Source: Dictyophora rubrovolvata (lineage: Eukaryota; Basidiomycota; Agaricomycetes; Phallales; Phallaceae). Taken from it: a stretch of DNA of 64,000 bases. Location: positions 2,878,001-2,942,000 of the forward strand of contig CP114118.1 of NCBI GenBank assembly GCA_029959195.1, written 5' to 3'. How positions within the stretch are numbered: the first letter of the stretch is position 1; each line of letters opens with the position of its first letter. Below are positions 1-11,938 of this stretch, piece by piece. The position numbers and the translations under genes were made by a program. The notes below the pieces were generated by a model. It did no database searches. It had not been told where the DNA came from and saw only the letters and a list, made by a program, of their open reading frames with translations.

Positions 1-530
1 TTGTACCCGGGATATACTTATAAGAAAGAGAGATTAGAGACATTAACGAGGATCTGTAACAACTATGCACCTTTTTAGGGTTTTCTAAGGAAAGCAGGAT
101 GGAGTTAAATACGTAGAGTTACATATATATGCTGAGGGATGATTACTGACCTAGATACTCAAAAAGGGTTTTCTCTTCCCTACAAAAGCATGAATATACC
201 TAATAAAGTAGATATCGAAAGAAGCGTACCACGTTAGACCTTTGTTGACATTGGCGGAAGTGTAAGAGAAACCATCTACAGAACCCGTCTTTCGACCGAT
301 AAGACTAGACGATGTTATAACCCCGAGTTTCAAAGAAACAAATACCGACCCATGAAGATTTGGTCCGACTTTATTGGGCTCTCCGGCACCCAACGTATGG
401 CATTGAGCACAGCGAGTTTTGAAAAGCGTAGCACCCTTTTTAGCGTCACCTGCCAGTGAAAGACAATTAAGAGATGAGCGTAATATACAATAGACAAAAT
501 GAATAGGATTTTACCTTCTTCAAAGGGCAT
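1..530 (-). CDS. CYC1: Cytochrome c, C-terminus beyond window
   Basis: Soluble heme protein of the mitochondrial intermembrane space that carries electrons from complex III to complex IV. Exons read as complement(join(<1..16,71..84,151..179,230..304,350..449,515..530)). The spliced product starts [15 protein letters not shown], then has the heme-attachment motif CAQCH, followed by [52 protein letters not shown]. These blocks follow fungal cytochrome c in order. The distal heme ligand Met and the last ~30 residues lie beyond base 1. Start chosen at the ATG at 530, which opens a 16-nt first exon. Exon 5 is only 14 nt; all introns are 45-70 bp GT-AG. Identification is secure; only the 3' end is missing. 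Confidence 0.95.
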
Positions 531-745
531 TATTGAGGCTGAGAAACAAGCGAAGGAGGCAAGATGAGGATAATGACATCTTGGATGATGGCATGATGTC
601 CGGATTCGCCGGCGCTCCACATCTCTTGGGTTTCAAACTCCGCCAGTCACCGCCAAATTGTTTTTGTCCCAGAACGTTATGCAGACCTTAGATATGTCTT
701 GATTCTAGGCCGCAATCGTCAACACGTCATTATCACCCTATCTAG

Positions 746-1330
746 ATGCAGATTCTGTCATCGCGATTAATTTCGTTCCGCGAAATCTCTCAGCGACTGG
801 GACCTTTTTTGCAGCCTCATATCGATCCTGATCCTAAACATCTTGAAAGACGCGGCGGATATGGTAGTAGATGCCAACCAGGGACCCATCAACTTGACAT
901 TGTTCCCGCCGATTATGATGAGTCCGCTGTAGATAATTTCGCGCTCAGTCTCTTCCAAACGCTCCGTTACACCAGTGGCCACCGCGTTGCCGTTACTTGC
1001 AAGGAAATCCCATTCTTCATGTATGGTGAATGGCAACGCGCTAAGGCAGACATTTGCCTTTCGAATCGCCTTCAGAACAATATCACGTTGCTTGTTCAAG
1101 AAAACAAAGGCTTTGGAGAAGGTCTGCACACGCACGGTGACGCCGAGGCTCAATTGATTGCTCAGGCTATCGCTGCATTTTGATGGAATACTTTGCCCGA
1201 GCTTGAAGCGGCGGTATGTCCTGTTTTACCTTTACATTTTGTACAGTACCTCTGACGTTCTTCGTAGATCACTCCTGGAATTGCCGTGACAAGGAACTAT
1301 GCCGACCGACAACAAAGAACCAGTTATTCA
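746..1330 (+). pseudogene. Decayed copy of an expanded agaricomycete hypothetical family
   Basis: An open frame runs from the ATG at 746 to a stop at 1183 (145 aa). Its second half has the pattern of a family common in Agaricomycetes and often annotated only as hypothetical: DYDESAVDNFALSL, KADICL, LLVQENK, then AQLIAQAIAAF. In that family the alanine-rich helix is followed by a conserved block near I-x-PGI. Here the stop comes straight after IAAF. Related sequence continues in the same frame, through a plausible 54-bp intron, as ITPGIA at about 1268-1285 before another stop. This suggests a truncated, decaying copy. The family's function is unknown. Family recall is from memory, without a search. 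Confidence 0.5.
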
Positions 1331-1719
1331 TTTCCCTGAAATAATCCACCCAAACTGCCGCTGGAGTGAAGGGGTGAAAGGATGAGACCGCTGGATAACA
1401 GAGAGCTTAGATGTCTACTTATGTCTACTTTACTCGAAGATGCGAGTATTAGCAAACTTAGTTGATAATGACAATCTGACGCTGCACTTTTCAATTTTTT
1501 ACACCTTATTTTTTTTTGAAAGTTGGAGGTACAAACTTCGAAGAGTCTCCATCCCGTCCTGTTTTAATAAAGATGAGTTCAAATATCTCAGACATGCGTT
1601 TGGTTATTCAACTTATAAGATTCAGAGAAAAGAAGAAGTTTGCGCCAAACTATGAAGTCAGTGTTTATTTGAAGTTAACTTTACTTAGTTTTTGCGATGT
1701 ACAATAACTGATCTTGTCT
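1331..1719. other. Intergenic, nothing recognised
   Basis: AT-rich sequence between the decayed copy and the 3' end of the AA8 gene. The short plus-strand frames here (about 60-70 codons) show no recognisable motif or splice-consistent extension. Confidence 0.6.
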
Positions 1720-2933
1720 CTACAAGCATTGCGAATAGTAAGGCGGCGAAACTGCATTGCAAGTGCTTCCTGTCGCGCATGCCGTCGGTCCTGTCCATCC
1801 ATCACCACCACTGAAAGAATAATACAAGTTATTCACATCAGAATCGTCATGAAAAAAGTTGTTCAACTCACCATTGACCGTACTATGTAAATGAGACAAA
1901 TCGCATATCAGTTATTGTATGAAACTCAGTGAACAGTAAAATCATACTTTGGTTTGTGTTGCACCACTAGCACTGGTCGTTTGAGAAGGCGGAGTGGGAG
2001 TAGGTGTGGAAGAAGCAGTTGTATGGGGAGCAGAAGGAGCAGCAGTCGTGCCTGGGGCAGAGGGAGTAGACGAAGCGGCACCTGACAGGTATGACTGATA
2101 ATTATTGGAAATAGCCTCGTTGGTCTGAAAGCCGAAGAAATTGAAATCATTGTGTTCCGTAAAGTTCGAAGCTGGGTCACTAATGTCGTCGACGGGAGTC
2201 TCGGTTTGAGCTACATATGCGATAAGCTGGAAAGTGCCTGTAGGGTCGATTGAACCTTCAGCCCAGTTGGTGCAGTTCTTGAGAGAAAAAATAAAGTAAT
2301 GAGTTTGGGTTATTATGCATTGTAAGGAATTAATGCTATTTACTTGGCAGCGGAAAGTGGCTTTGATGTGTGTGCTGTTCGTTCCAGAACCGGGGAGCAT
2401 AGTAATTGTAGGTCCAGAGTATGGTAATGGTTGAACGTAACCATCGGTCCAGCGGGTGGAGAAGACGACATCGTCCCCATCGGGCCAGAAAACGAAGAGC
2501 AAACTATTTTTTGAGTTCATTCAAAATATCAAACATCAGCACTCATGCATGTTCTTACGAGTCTGCCATGGTTCCTGCCATTGAGGCACCAGTGTAGCCG
2601 TATGACAAAGGTGCAACGAGTTGGACAATATATTCCGTGGCAGGTGGAGTAGTCAAAGGTGGTAAAACGAATCCTACGAAAATGTCCAAGTCGGGATCCT
2701 ACGCAAAGAAAGTTTTCAGTCTGTGTTGACCAAAGCTTAGTATAGAAGCGACAGCGAACCTGATAGCCTTCAAAGCAAATTCCATTGGCGGAATCGCAAA
2801 TCTGGCTACTGGTTTGTCCGGTGACTGCAATTCAATCTCCATTAGAGGCAGAAAGTTCAGAAAATGATCCAAGTTTACCAAAATCAAAAAGAGCGTAAAG
2901 TGACGCAGCGAGTAAAGCACGACCGAATCTCAT
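1720..2933 (-). CDS. Secreted AA8 (CDH-type) cytochrome domain protein with C-terminal CBM1
   Basis: Exons complement(join(1720..1810,1872..1882,1948..2277,2344..2503,2559..2698,2760..2824,2879..2933)), 283 aa. Residues 1-18 (MRFGRALLAASLYALFDF) form a short signal peptide. Residues ~19-200 match the cytochrome b domain of cellobiose dehydrogenase: CDSANGICFEGYQDPDLDI, FVFWPDGDDVVFSTRW, FRCQNCTNW, ISDPASNFTEHNDFNFFGF. Candidate heme ligands are Met80 or Met84 and His182; the 84-182 spacing equals that recalled for Met65/His163 of Phanerochaete CDH. A Ser/Thr/Pro linker (~205-248) leads to a complete CBM1 (251-283) with YGQCGG, GWTGPTACATGSTC and YYSQCL. There is no flavodehydrogenase domain. 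It probably binds cellulose and passes or accepts electrons outside the cell, for instance with lytic polysaccharide monooxygenases; partner inferred. An 11-nt exon encodes the start of the CBM1. Confidence 0.92.
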
Positions 2934-4138
2934 GTTGGAGAGGATTGGATATTCTGAATCGACTTTGAAGTAAAACCAGCATGAAATCAGCTCTTTAAAT
3001 GCTCCTTCGCCTGATTTGCGGAGAGAAGATTCCTGCCACGCAGCAAATATTGGAGTATTACGAACCGAGTTTTTGTCGAAAGTGATACGTGGGTTATTTT
3101 TAGAAAGCATATGAGGTTAAATATTTTTATCCACATTTCAGATGACGTCCATATTTTTAAAGTATTTCTCGGAATGTCAATTGATGGAAGATAATCGGAG
3201 CTATGTGTTGAATCGTGCATGGTTCTTTTAGTTCTGATCGTCTGGAACGCATACTGCTTGGAACCACGTAAAGGGTTGAGGTGAGAGCATTCCTTCTGGT
3301 GGATATACTTGTTTCGTTGCGATTAATCCGCGCGAATTTAATTAATGATCTTATTTCTACATCGGTGCGTCCTTCTCTTGCAGCCAGGAACGCTCCTTTC
3401 TTGTTTTCCCCAAAATTTTCTTCTACGGAGAATAAACGATGTTACTTTATTCGGGTAAATAGACCGTGACATGGATGGAAACATCGAAATTACTCACATT
3501 TCCACTTGAAATTATAGTAAGATGCATGCACTGTTGTCAGCTGAACAACAAAAGTCGTCCGAGCTACTCGCTTCGTGAAATGCAATACGAGCTCGAAAGA
3601 AACAATCTCGGACAGTAGAAGTTGCAGAAATTAGTGGAGGTCTGATAAGAAGCTACGAAAATCAGTTAGAAGTCACTAACGATAAGTTTGCGATGTTTAG
3701 CCGTACAACCGCTGATTCGCCTTATCCACGTTATTTTGGTTCTTTTTTGTCAATAATGATATGATTGCACATTCTTGAACTGCGGACACGTCCAACGATC
3801 CATTTGACAAGATTCATGAGAACGTCCGGACCAATGACTCAACTGATATATACTATTTCATGAACAGCTGCTTTTAATTCGGCCTTACAACTAAAACGAA
3901 CTTGTTAAAACTCAGTAAATCATCTTTCAGATGACTCGCCGACTGTCTAGAGCGCAAAATAGGCTGAGGTTAGGAGTCTTATCATAATCACATCAAAGAA
4001 TACGAAAGAATTAGCCTGCCTTATTCTTGACATGAGCAAAAAAACAATAACAAAAACTTTTTCTTTTCAAATCTATTCCTTTCCCATCCTCATACTACAT
4101 TTTTTCCCAACTTCTTCTCGAGCCTTCAAACCTCACCA
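2934..4138. other. Intergenic, nothing recognised
   Basis: About 1.2 kb upstream of the AA8 gene. Short overlapping frames occur on both strands at 2987-3469, but no motif, signal peptide or consistent exon set was found. It contains the AA8 promoter side. Confidence 0.55.
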
Positions 4139-4660
4139 TGCCAATCCAAAACCCGTCAGTCACCAGCGACCACTTTTACCTCGAAGATACTTCTGGTACA
4201 GACGGATCTCGACGGCAGCCTCTTCGTGCCTTTTCAAAGTACGACCAAAACTGCTCTAGTCCGTTGATGCAGAAGGTCGGAGGAAAGATGGGCCGTTGAC
4301 GGTTGTTCATTGTTTCGGAACAGGGACGAAGAAGATATACAAGCTCAACCGAGTGTTCACTTACCGCATTTAGAGTACTCTTGCTTCGGTTGCTCTCGAG
4401 ATTGCGCGCACTGTTACAAGATGTCAAAAAGTGTGTAGATTGTCATAACAAGGTTAGTTATGAGTTTCCTTTCCAACGTCATCGAACGTCGAGGTTATCG
4501 TCTATCATTGTAGTAAAATTGGTTTAATGACTTCATAGAATGTCTACGAAGCCATTTTCAGTAACTATCAAAGCTTGTGAAAGACAAGAACATACCTTGT
4601 TTACATCAACAGATACCGATGACGATATGGCTCTCGGTATAAACCTTTTTCAACCTCCGG
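4139..4660 (+). pseudogene. Possible decayed coding region, unidentified
   Basis: From the ATG at 4138-4140 a 54-codon frame reads MPIQNPSVTSDHFYLEDTSG and then GTDGSRRQPLRAF, ending at a stop near 4299. Protein-like sequence then continues in another frame (IYKLNRVFTYR, VALEIARTVTRCQK, NVYEAIFSNYQSL) without clean splice sites joining the parts. This looks like an eroded gene or transposon-associated ORF with frameshifts. No family is named with confidence. Confidence 0.3.
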
Positions 4661-5135
4661 CTTGAGCTCCGCACATTCAACTTTGCACTCCGACGCCGCG
4701 TGCAGATTTGCGTACTTTCAAGATTGCTTTGTGTTCACGAGCTCAGCCTTTTTTTCTTTTTCAAATCACCCTTCCGAGAGAAGATGTTGGTTTTGCTATC
4801 AACAAATCAAGGACAAATTAAGGAGCGAGTATTTTATTTTAGCCTTTTCTATGGAATCGAGGTTTGATCGAGGTGCTTGTGCCTATTTTCCTCTCCATGT
4901 AGCCTTTATCTCAGTCTTTTGGGATGGCATTTGTTTAGGATGTACGATAGAAACCGTTCGTCACATTCTGATATTTAGTTTCATTGCAACATATATTAAC
5001 CACATTTCTACATCTTATACAAATAACTTAATCATATAACGTAAGTCTTTTTTGGGTATCAAGTAAATTCAATAGCATTTCCTAATTGAGAGGCAGTTAG
5101 TCTTTGAGAAGCACACTTCGAAACAATTTCTGTCG
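4661..5135. other. Intergenic, nothing recognised
   Basis: A 125-codon plus-strand frame (4662-5039) is rich in Phe, Ser, Tyr and Ile and has no motif. I treat it as chance. The 3' end of the terpene synthase follows. Confidence 0.5.
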
Positions 5136-6268
5136 TTACTTTTTGGTTCTTCGTGGCAACAATTTGACTACCCGCGTCTCTTTGATATTCGGACCTTCAG
5201 TTCCAAAGTACCGACCCGACATGTATCCCCATTGCAAACATCCGATCATGAAATTTTCCAAGCCTTCGATATACCGCCCGAGGTCCTTGTCAACCTGGCT
5301 TCCCCACGAAGGCAATCGCCTTTTATATGTCTCAAAGTTATCTAACACAGTGAAACACATGTCCCCCACAGTGTTTACAGCATTTTGAAGTTGCGAGTCA
5401 TACTGTTTCATGAAAAGTACGACGAGATTGTATGAATCTCCACAGGCTTGTTCCTTATTATAGGAATAAATATCCTGTCAATCGGTACGAGTCAGGCTTA
5501 TTCGGATAAAATGTGTAGAACGTTTACGCACATTAGCCCAGGTACAAAAATCATTGGCGCTTTCCTTTAGCGACTGCACTACGGGATGTTCCATGACTTC
5601 TTCTGGGAAGTCAACTTGTAATGTATATTCAATGAAGTCGAAGAGTGGTTTAAAGGCGCTGCTATCTCTTCTTATGTCGATATATTTTTCAATACTAGGA
5701 ATGACGTTGTTCTGGCGATGAATGGCTTGAATATGCCTCGCTTCTAGGAAGAAGCCCATGTCTTCAATAAATCGACTTTGGAAACCAGCGGAAGCGTTGG
5801 GAAGGCATCGAACCCAGAACCTAGCACGAGGGGGAATGTGAGTATGCAGGCTGCGAAAAGTCACCAATTTACTAAAACTTACTGTCGAGTTAACATACCC
5901 AACGTAGGCTCTTCTTCAGTAGACTGCGCAGGCTTTTCAGGACATAAGAAAGCATTCATCATCAAATCAGCCATTGCTTTATTTTTCTTGACGTCCAAAT
6001 CGTCGGTTACATCACCATAATACAATATTAGGTGCATTAGATCGCAGCTTCTTTGAAGACCTTCGTCCTCTGCGTCGTTGTACACGTATGCACAAAGTTT
6101 TCCAGCGATGAGCATCCTCAATTTTTTTGCGTGCACTGGAGTAAAATTTTGAAATGCACGCCGATACCATTCCTCAGACAATGCTCCAACGGCATCGCCG
6201 TGAGGATGGGCTTTCAATGAATATGGGCAGTGAGAGATGAAGTCGGGGATTATAAATGAAGACGGCAT
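5136..6268 (-). CDS. Sesquiterpene synthase (class I terpene cyclase)
   Basis: Exons complement(join(5136..5474,5532..5850,5883..6268)), 347 aa, the usual length for basidiomycete sesquiterpene synthases. Such enzymes ionise farnesyl diphosphate in the cytosol and cyclise it. The NSE metal-binding motif is complete: NDIYSYNKE, residues 235-243 (Asn235, Ser239, Glu243). The pyrophosphate-sensing RY pair is in SGRYFG, followed by the usual C-terminal VVKLLP block. The first motif is odd: at residues 85-90 it reads GDVTDD where the family normally has D-(D/E/N)-x-x-D, so Gly replaces the first Asp. A one-position register shift onto DDLD is possible. Start is the ATG at 6268; a TTG lies directly before it. 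The next gene upstream, about 2 kb away and on the same strand, is a P450. Product unknown; the protoilludene-type clade is a guess. Confidence 0.93.
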
Positions 6269-8299
6269 CAATGAAAAGGAGAAGTGGTGTTTATTCTTCA
6301 GAGAAGCCTGGTTGAGTGTTTTCTTATATTCATCTCAGCCACCGAAGGCAATGAGCATTAACGATTTAATCGAGAAGGTTTCGTAACGAGTGATTTCCTA
6401 AAAGGGCTCTGAGTCGGTAACTGTCAAAGATCGACACCTCTAAATGATAGATAAGGGTCCACAGACTATTCCCCTTTAGGCTTTTGAGTATTACTACGTT
6501 CCGGCGGTTCTAAATGACGCACCGCTATAAATACTTGAAACTAATTCGACTACAGGAACGGGCGTATGATCGATATCCTTTTTTTGTGATTTTTAAAGCC
6601 GAACCGGAGGAATCAATCATTCTATCCATCGTTGAACCACTGCGTGACAGTGATTCAGACAGTACTATATTTCGGCGTGGGGCGTTTTGACATGTCCGAA
6701 AAGCAGTTCTATCGCTGAGACTTAGCTCGGAAAGTAAAGTCCACGTACTCTATTGGGTTCTGATGGTTTAAGCAGCGAGGAGTTAGATGGTCATATAGTC
6801 TTAACCCGGCTCTGGCATGCACCCGTCGGCCATCGATCAAACTGAAGGCGCTGCTCAGTTGAAAGTCCTGATAACTGTCACAATTTCAAAGGGTGAAAGA
6901 AGGAAGATCATTGTTGGTTTTTTAATTACCAAATGGCCATGATCCCGTGCCGACCAGGCTAACATCTGCTCGTCGACTATGCATGCTTCTTTGGCTAAAA
7001 AGATTGACATGCAATACGGACCAATATGAAATGACGCATGAATTATGAATATAATTCTCGTATATTATGGCACATCTGATTTAATCCACCTTCAACAGAG
7101 GTGTTGTTTTTCCGGCCCATGCGGTCGTCCTGTGCTACTTATCCTAGTATGGATCTTCCCGTCTACCCCAGTACACTTTGATTTCAGCATGAAGTTTATC
7201 GGAATATATTCCATCCGAGCCTATGACAGCTTGCTTTTACGGAGGTGGCGGCACGTCTGATGGCCTTAGTTCGAGCTCGTGAAAAGGGTATACAACGGAG
7301 TCAAAATTAAATTTTTCGTTCGGCTGAACCTTCTAACCCTGTATATAATTTTTGGCTAGTGATAAACAGCGAACCAATTAAATCTACACATTTTTTTGGA
7401 AATAGGTGCTGAGTTCAGACATTCACAATATACGTTCCTAATAATTAAGCGCGGTACTATCATTGGTACAGGGTAAGGCGTCAAGAATATTTTCCGAAAC
7501 TCGAACTTCTCGATGGTTACATCCATATAATGAAAAAGATGTGCGTGTACAAACTCGGTTAGCTGGATAGCGAAGAACATTCCGTATTGCGCCATTCAGA
7601 ACAGTCATTCACATGATGCTACATAACTTTATGACCGAATTAAACTCCTTTTCCCACAGGAACGGTGTTTATTCAAAATGACATTATGCGATGCGCCACA
7701 TACTCACACGCTGACGCGCAGAATCGTAGAATCACCGTGATTACCAACGCAGAACCAGAACCAGACAGTACATGTGTTTTCTGGTCGTGTTACATGTCGC
7801 TGATAGTAGTAAGCTTCGACACTACGACACTTCGACATGATGTAGTCGAAGTTCTGGCCCTGATTCTCCCTGATTGCGATAATGCAATGACACCGGCGGG
7901 GTAGACTCGGTGGTTCCGAACGCCTGATTGACGATGAGTCCACAGCACTAACACCAATAGATCACAATGGCGTTGTTGTGCACTTCTCTTTATTTTTCGG
8001 AATTAAACGACAGCAACTCATTTTCTGCCCGTGTATTGTCTGTGTCACATTTCGGGGTCGCCCTCAGGAGCAAAAAAATGTCTTGAAAGGGAGTTCGCAA
8101 AACCTTTACTGAACTGATACTGCGGTTTTAAACCGAACTGGATCCATCATTGCCAGTGAGAGGCTGACACAAAGATAGCTGAGAATGCCGTATGCCAGAG
8201 CTTCGGTTCATCATAAAAAGAAGAGAAGTAAAAGGACAGTCAAATGACGTGGAACGAGTGATGGAAAAGCTTCGAAAAACAAACGTGTCCGAACCTAGG
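6269..8299. other. Intergenic between terpene synthase and P450
   Basis: About 2.0 kb with only short unsupported frames on either strand. It should hold the terpene synthase promoter (left side) and the P450 terminator (right side). No repeat or RNA gene was recognised. Confidence 0.5.
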
Positions 8300-10361
8300 C
8301 TACATTACAGGAGTCATTTCTTTCCGTTTCCGAAATAATACCTCAACTTTTTCATCAGGGACACAAGACGTCCCATACCATACGTTGTCCGGCTGCGCAT
8401 TACCATTGGCCATTTTTATATCGTAGGCGAGGAGAATACGAGCCATAAGAATCTTCATTTCCATACTGACGAAAAAACGACCTGGGCTACAAGGTCATAA
8501 GCGATTGGTTTGAGTCACAAGGTACCTATTGTAAGACATAAATTGAGTACAGTACTTACCAAGCGTGCCGACCATGTCCAAAGGGCAGATAGCTTAGGCT
8601 AGTGGAAATCATTGAAGTCGACGCGTTCATAATATCATCAGCTTGATCCGTGATCTCCCTTATGAAACGGAAGCCGTCAAAAGTCGTTCCTGAAGGAAAA
8701 ACCTTCTCGTCACATTGCCTAGCGGTGCAAATGGCAGAAACCCTCGTTCCCTTTGGGATAGAAGTTCCGTCAGATAGCGAGTAATCTTTCATTGCCACTC
8801 TTGGGAGAGACACTATACCGTGTCAAACAGGAACCGCATATTTATATAAAAGACTCACAAGCACCCGCTGGATGAATCCTCTGACTCTCTTTGAAGAAGC
8901 TATCCAACTTATACATACGCCCAATAGAGACTTTATTCCACCCATATACCTTGACTACGCTTTCAATCTCTTCGCGGATAGAAGGAATATATTCGGGTCG
9001 ACATGCTAGGTCAAACAAAGCTTGGGTGAAAGTCTGTTCCAATGACGGTCACGATGGTCAATAACAGCAGGAAACGGGATAAATATAATTTACAAGTACA
9101 CACCATAGATGTCGTATGTATTGCAGCGAAATTTAAAGTCAAGACCCGAAGGGCCAAATTATAAGTGGAGCGCTCCTCATCTTTGGCTTCGTCCATGAGC
9201 CAGGAGAGCGCATCATTCTTTAATTCGTTAGTATTCTTTCAAAGAAAAAAGGCGGAACTAACTGGTTTTCCAGGGTAGCTGGGTCCAAATTCTTCGATCT
9301 TGCTCTTTCGCTTTTCTATGATTGGTTTGAGATGTTTCAGACCAGTTTGTATACCACGTCGGACGAAGGTGAGTTTTCGTCCTACCAAGCTGCGAAATAT
9401 ACAGGTACATATAGTTCTTGGGCTGATAATGAAACACGTACGGCTTCAAAAAATCCGGGAAAAGGTTGATAACCTTAGCTGTTAAAACAACATCGACGGT
9501 AAACCGGATATTGAGGTCAACGAACTCAGGTTCCCGGCCTTCCAAGTATAAAGATACGTTACAAACAGTTCAAAAAGCGGGGTCTCATCAAGCTTACAAA
9601 GAGGCAATCCTACGAATGTCCGATTTGACATCCTACACACCAAAGTTTTGACGGTGTTGAAGGCCCTGATAGCGCTCCAGTCTATTGTCTTCATTCGAAT
9701 TAAGACACTCGTGCTGCACAAGGGAACGTACCGTCGGCTAAAGGAATAAGTTCGTCGAGAGCGACGATAGCTTCGTCCAGAACGTCAGGGAAGACAATTG
9801 ATAAATTTCGTGTTAATTGCGTTCGGACAACTCCTACATGATAAGGATTCCTTTCAACATTAGAGCCTAAAGTATAATCTCCCGCGATTATCTGAAGGAG
9901 TTTCATTCGTATAATCGTGCTGACAAAATGAACTTACTTCACTTGCACTCCGAGCGAACGAAAGAGCCTCTTCAGGAGCCTTACGTAGCTCGTCTATCAT
10001 AGACTCTGATGTAACTATGATATGCCAGCCGTTCAGTTCTGGGAACCGAAACGTCGAAGGTTTGAACTTAGCAAGAGCTATTAGTTGATTTGAATAGATC
10101 GAGGCTTTGAGATTGCAACGGTACTTTGGCATAGCCTTCTTGAAGTAACCTGCTGCTTTCCTTGAACGACTTGAAAACTGTGATGTAGGATGATAAAAGG
10201 TTTGTCCCTCCTATGGCTGGGATAGAAGCCTAGGAATCCAGCCATTTAGGATAGCAGACTTCGAGCTCATGAACTTAACATACGTATTTACTTTCATTCC
10301 TTATGATGCGAAAGAGAGTATAAGTCAACAATAAGATGATGGTGAGTGGAAAGATGCCCAT
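8300..10361 (-). CDS. Cytochrome P450, CYP512-like, ER-anchored
   Basis: Exons complement(join(8300..8486,8560..8812,8859..9033,9104..9217,9263..9389,9442..9538,9598..9681,9732..9891,9938..10066,10125..10229,10284..10361)), 502 aa, in frame throughout. Exon 1 encodes the membrane anchor MGIFPLTIILLLTYTLF. Later blocks are IPAIGGTNLLSSY, LRKAPEEALSF, GDYTLG, RTQLTRNL, the I-helix LNFAAIHTTSM, the ExxR motif in FFKESQRIHP, and the heme loop FGHGRHACPG with Cys441. The pattern matches fungal CYP512/ent-kaurene-oxidase-like P450s, which hydroxylate terpenoids or steroids; subfamily by memory only. Same strand as the terpene synthase 2 kb downstream, so it may oxidise that enzyme's product (inference). 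No broken motif seen. All eleven exons are needed for a normal P450. Confidence 0.93.
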
Positions 10362-11938
10362 CTGTTGCATTTCGCCAGTGTTAGGGGGAGGTATGTTTCA
10401 TTGGCGGATTAATGCCATGATCCGGCGGATAAAAGGCCGAGTTATCTGCCTGGCTCACGTTGCTCTGGGTATATTGGCGTGTAAAATTCACAAGCTAAAT
10501 GTCACCGGCTTCCATCACCAATACCATCCACCAGTCCTAACGCCGTGAAAGACAGAGATTGAAAATCAACATTACACGACTCAAAGCAACGCTGTTATCA
10601 AGTATTGAAAGAAAGGATGTGTTTTGACGGGATCGTTACACAAGCACTAAACATTAACATTTAGTATTCAGTCTTAACTATGCATGAGTCCTGAAAACTT
10701 GCCTGCCAGCATCTGCCATCGTATACGTCGTCGTATGGATGCGTATCAATGGGCTCGGGAGTCGGCACAGGAACGTCCAGCGGAGCTCAAGTCGGAGCTA
10801 TAGATGATCTCATGCCGAACGGCGTAGTTCTCTTTGCAAACCAATTAGAAACTAGGAAAGTAGGCAGATCAGGAAAACCAATATATGTACGTATGCTCCA
10901 AAGCTATGATTATCGAACACCCACTTTTCAGTTCCATAAGTAACAGAAACTGCAATATGTAAATGTGTTTTTTAGAGTCTTGATCCCAGCATGGCAGTGG
11001 GCACTTTCGAGAGTCGAGACTCGAGAGTAGGAAAGAAAATTTCAAAAAACTACAAGTTTCAACATACGCCCTGCAGGAGAGTAAAGAGCGAGGGCCAGGA
11101 CATCCGCCTCGGCTGACCAGTCAATCTTGATTCTCCAAAGATATTGATTGCTCATTATTTTCATAGTCGCGCATGGATACAAATGATCGCCATCCAACAG
11201 CACTGAGACGTTGAAACAAGCAAACTTCGTGCCATCATGCATTATTTCTTTAACTCATTAAATATTGGTGAATTCCATTCCATTCAACAATGTCCAAACC
11301 ATATCGGCCAATTGTATTTTCTAACATCAAACAGAGAACTAAGCAGTGGTACAGCTTACAAGCGATGGAGGTTCGAACAGGCTCGTGACGCCTCGCATAC
11401 AATCCTTGAATGTGGACGATCATTTGCAACAACGACCAGCTTCTCACTTGATGTAGAAGAATACTAAAGAGAAAGAAAATTTCCAGGTTTTCAACAACAA
11501 CCCTTCTACGCAATTTAGTGCTGACACTTCTCGGATTGTATGTTGCTTGGACAGATGACGTACATCTTGCGGAACATCAATATGTACGAGAAGCATCGCA
11601 TTGGCGCAGGGATGAATTATCTCCTGAACGTGCCAATCATATCGTTTGAATAGTTGGTCCTTCATGTCATGGCTTTGGACGTGTCGGATCAACTGCGAAT
11701 CGTGGATATCTTAGATCCGAACCTCACCGGCCCGGGAGGCTGGCAGTAAAATCGCCAAAAATATGAGACGGGACTCTTTGTTTTTACGATGATCAAGACG
11801 GGAGCAATTGTTTTCAAAAATGAAAATTCAATTTGTTGAGGAATGAATCATAGCGACTGAAAACATATATTTAAGTCCACACTGCAAACAACATTCGTAC
11901 TCAACTTGCAGCTGAAGTATCAAGTTTGCTTCATCATC
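10362..11938. other. Intergenic with unassigned frames
   Basis: Several minus-strand frames between 11042 and 11692 look mildly protein-like, for example DWHVQEIIHPCANAMLLVHI and RSWSLLQMIVHIQGLY. I could not join them into a gene or name a family. A plus-strand frame at 10749-10943 is Gly/Ser-rich and equally unassigned. A short unrecognised or decayed gene at 11040-11700 (-) is possible. Confidence 0.35.
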
